From the NCBI GenBank assembly GCA_003605055.1, contig QZKP01000001.1:49651-113650 (forward strand): 64,000 nucleotides of DNA. Reading direction: 5' to 3'. Shown here one piece after another: positions 63,031-64,000 of the stretch. The DNA is from Desulfarculus sp. (lineage in GTDB: Bacteria > Desulfobacterota > Desulfarculia > Desulfarculales > Desulfarculaceae). Positions within the stretch are counted from its first letter, which is position 1. Each line of letters begins with the position of its first letter. The notes below the pieces were generated by a model that worked only from the letters and a program-made list of their open reading frames with translations, was not told the origin of the DNA and made no database searches. A program made the position numbers and the translations under genes.

Positions 63031-63711
63031 ATGAGAAGGCGGGGGGGACAGTTTGTTTCATTTTTATTCCTGCTTATAATCCTAGCTTGCGGTGGTGGCG
63101 GCGGTGGCGGCGGCGGTGACAGCATCACCTCCGCGGACTATGCTTACCTCTACGACCACAACGCCAGCGCGCTGGGGGGCTACACGGTCAGGTGGGGCTC
63201 CTCCACGGTCTCGGTCAGCGCGAATGACTTCCCCGAGGCCCAGGCGGCCATCAACCGCTGGAACTCTGCCTCCAGCGGGAGCCTGGGTTTCACCTTCACT
63301 GGCGGCTCCGCCAACATCACCGTGCGTTGGGCCAACCTCTCCGGCGTCTGCGGGGTCACCTACTGGTGGTACACCTCGGCCGGCTACATCGTCAGGGCCG
63401 AGGTCTACATCAACCGGGACCAGAGCGGCTGCCTTAGCGGCCTGGCCGCCACCCTGACCCACGAGGCCGCCCACGGCAGCGGGTACTTTGGGCACGACAG
63501 CGAGGGCATCATGGGTCCCACCAGCAACGGGGCCACCAACATCACCGGCCGCCAGGGGAGGTTTTTCAGGCTCCTGTACTCCATGCCTCCGGGGACCGAC
63601 ATCCGCGGCTACTTGAAACTGAAGAAAGAGGCCAAACCCTCCAAGTACGACCCCTCCGGGAGCAGGATTTACAAGGAGGTCAGCTACCGGTGGGCCAGGC
63701 GCGCAAGGTAG
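63031..63711 (+). CDS. Metzincin-like zinc metalloprotease, lipoprotein
   Basis: 226 aa, start after GAAGGAGCG. Lipoprotein signal with lipobox ILAC followed by a run of nine Gly. The zinc motif reads HEAAHGSGYFGH (H144, E145, H148, third His at 155), then a Met-turn in EGIMGP. In matrixins the pattern is HExxHxxGxxH; here one extra residue lies before the third His. Two Cys (VCGV, GCLS) may form a disulfide. Surface-exposed or periplasmic protease; the substrate is unknown. Located downstream of a tRNA gene, a common entry site for acquired DNA. Confidence 0.75.
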   Translation: MRRRGGQFVSFLFLLIILACGGGGGGGGGDSITSADYAYLYDHNASALGGYTVRWGSSTVSVSANDFPEAQAAINRWNSASSGSLGFTFTGGSANITVRWANLSGVCGVTYWWYTSAGYIVRAEVYINRDQSGCLSGLAATLTHEAAHGSGYFGHDSEGIMGPTSNGATNITGRQGRFFRLLYSMPPGTDIRGYLKLKKEAKPSKYDPSGSRIYKEVSYRWARRAR

Positions 63712-64000
63712 CCCCGGGCCCCCAGCCACGGGCCTGATCCAGAGGGCCGTGCAGGTGCGCAGGCCGCGACTACCCGGTTTAATATAACGTTTTCATTGGT
63801 TATTACCAATATGAGGTCGCCGCGGGCCAGGAATGCGCCGCCGGTCGGGGCCCTGCCCCTGCACGCGTCTTGCGCTCTATCCCCCCAATCGGCTTATAGA
63901 ATAAGGGCCTAGACTAGTTGAGGGGTTTCTGCCTGATTAGTTTGAGTAGGATAGCATACAGGTTTTGCCCTCGGTAATTGAACCTGAATTCAGACTCCTT

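Noticed and set aside
63086..63120. GGC/GGT repeat in the lipoprotein gene as a regulatory or phase-variable repeat
   Set aside because: It encodes a poly-Gly linker right after the lipobox; mixed glycine codons make slippage unlikely.
62728..63711. tRNA-Leu as the attachment site of an integrated element
   Set aside because: No integrase gene and no repeat of the tRNA 3' end were seen within the window.
1..64000. CRISPR arrays, rRNA genes, complete insertion sequences, prophage
   Set aside because: None was found by eye on either strand.

Overview
ORGANISM. The window looks like chromosomal DNA of a G+C-rich anaerobic Desulfobacterota (deltaproteobacterium). Signs are the order lptC-lptA-lptB-rpoN-hpf-ptsN-rapZ-mannose-type EIIA, large multihaem c-type cytochromes, a corrinoid/UroD/reductive-dehalogenase-like gene set, a YedE-TusA pair, and two genes that make sense only if an in-frame UGA is read as selenocysteine. 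No 16S rRNA or other taxonomic marker is present, so the genus cannot be given. LAYOUT. (1) 1-2711, + strand: the end of a molybdenum hydroxylase (2Fe-2S and Mo subunits) closed by a strong terminator. (2) 2862-17122, all minus strand and visibly less G+C-rich: a compact catabolic island. Read in its own direction it runs GntR/FCD regulator, Sec-containing thioredoxin-fold protein, tautomerase, cupin, complete three-subunit molybdenum hydroxylase, C_GCAxxG_C_C protein, Liv-type ABC importer (five genes), cytosolic reductive-dehalogenase-like Fe-S protein, UroD-type methyltransferase and corrinoid protein. An IS3-like transposase remnant lies beyond its 3' end. Decayed fragments of another Mo subunit and an MmsA-type dehydrogenase lie upstream of the regulator. 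(3) 17886-19109: a pentahaem cytochrome with an in-frame UGA inside its conserved C-terminal domain. (4) 19178-37439: housekeeping genes (recG, purM, ispG, proS, rel, rpmB, infA, hisD) mixed with envelope, signalling and unknown genes. (5) 37692-47862: LPS export, sigma-54, PTS-Ntr, lower glycolysis, secG and tRNA-Leu(GAG). (6) 47863-54000: a non-coding stretch with palindromes, nitroreductase, several unknown genes, a PpiC-TPR protein, and a YedE/TusA sulfur or selenium pair. (7) 54023-59531: two very large multihaem cytochromes with a Rieske protein and b6-type cytochrome b. The subunit-IV-like half of cytochrome b is on the opposite strand. (8) 59609-61621: one very A+T-rich gene for a SIR2-like protein, probably transferred and a candidate defence gene. 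(9) 61625-64000: ribF, tRNA-Leu(CAG), a metzincin-like lipoprotein, then 289 bases in which I see no gene. HOW IT FITS. The island reads as import of a small organic acid or aromatic compound, Mo-dependent hydroxylation, and corrinoid-dependent methyl transfer. The substrate cannot be read from sequence. The cytochrome/b6-Rieske block should move electrons between the menaquinone pool and periplasmic carriers. The most interesting points are the two probable selenoproteins, which standard gene calling would truncate, the SIR2 island, and the reductive-dehalogenase-like protein embedded in a methyltransferase operon. All percentages and homologies are judged by eye; nothing was searched.
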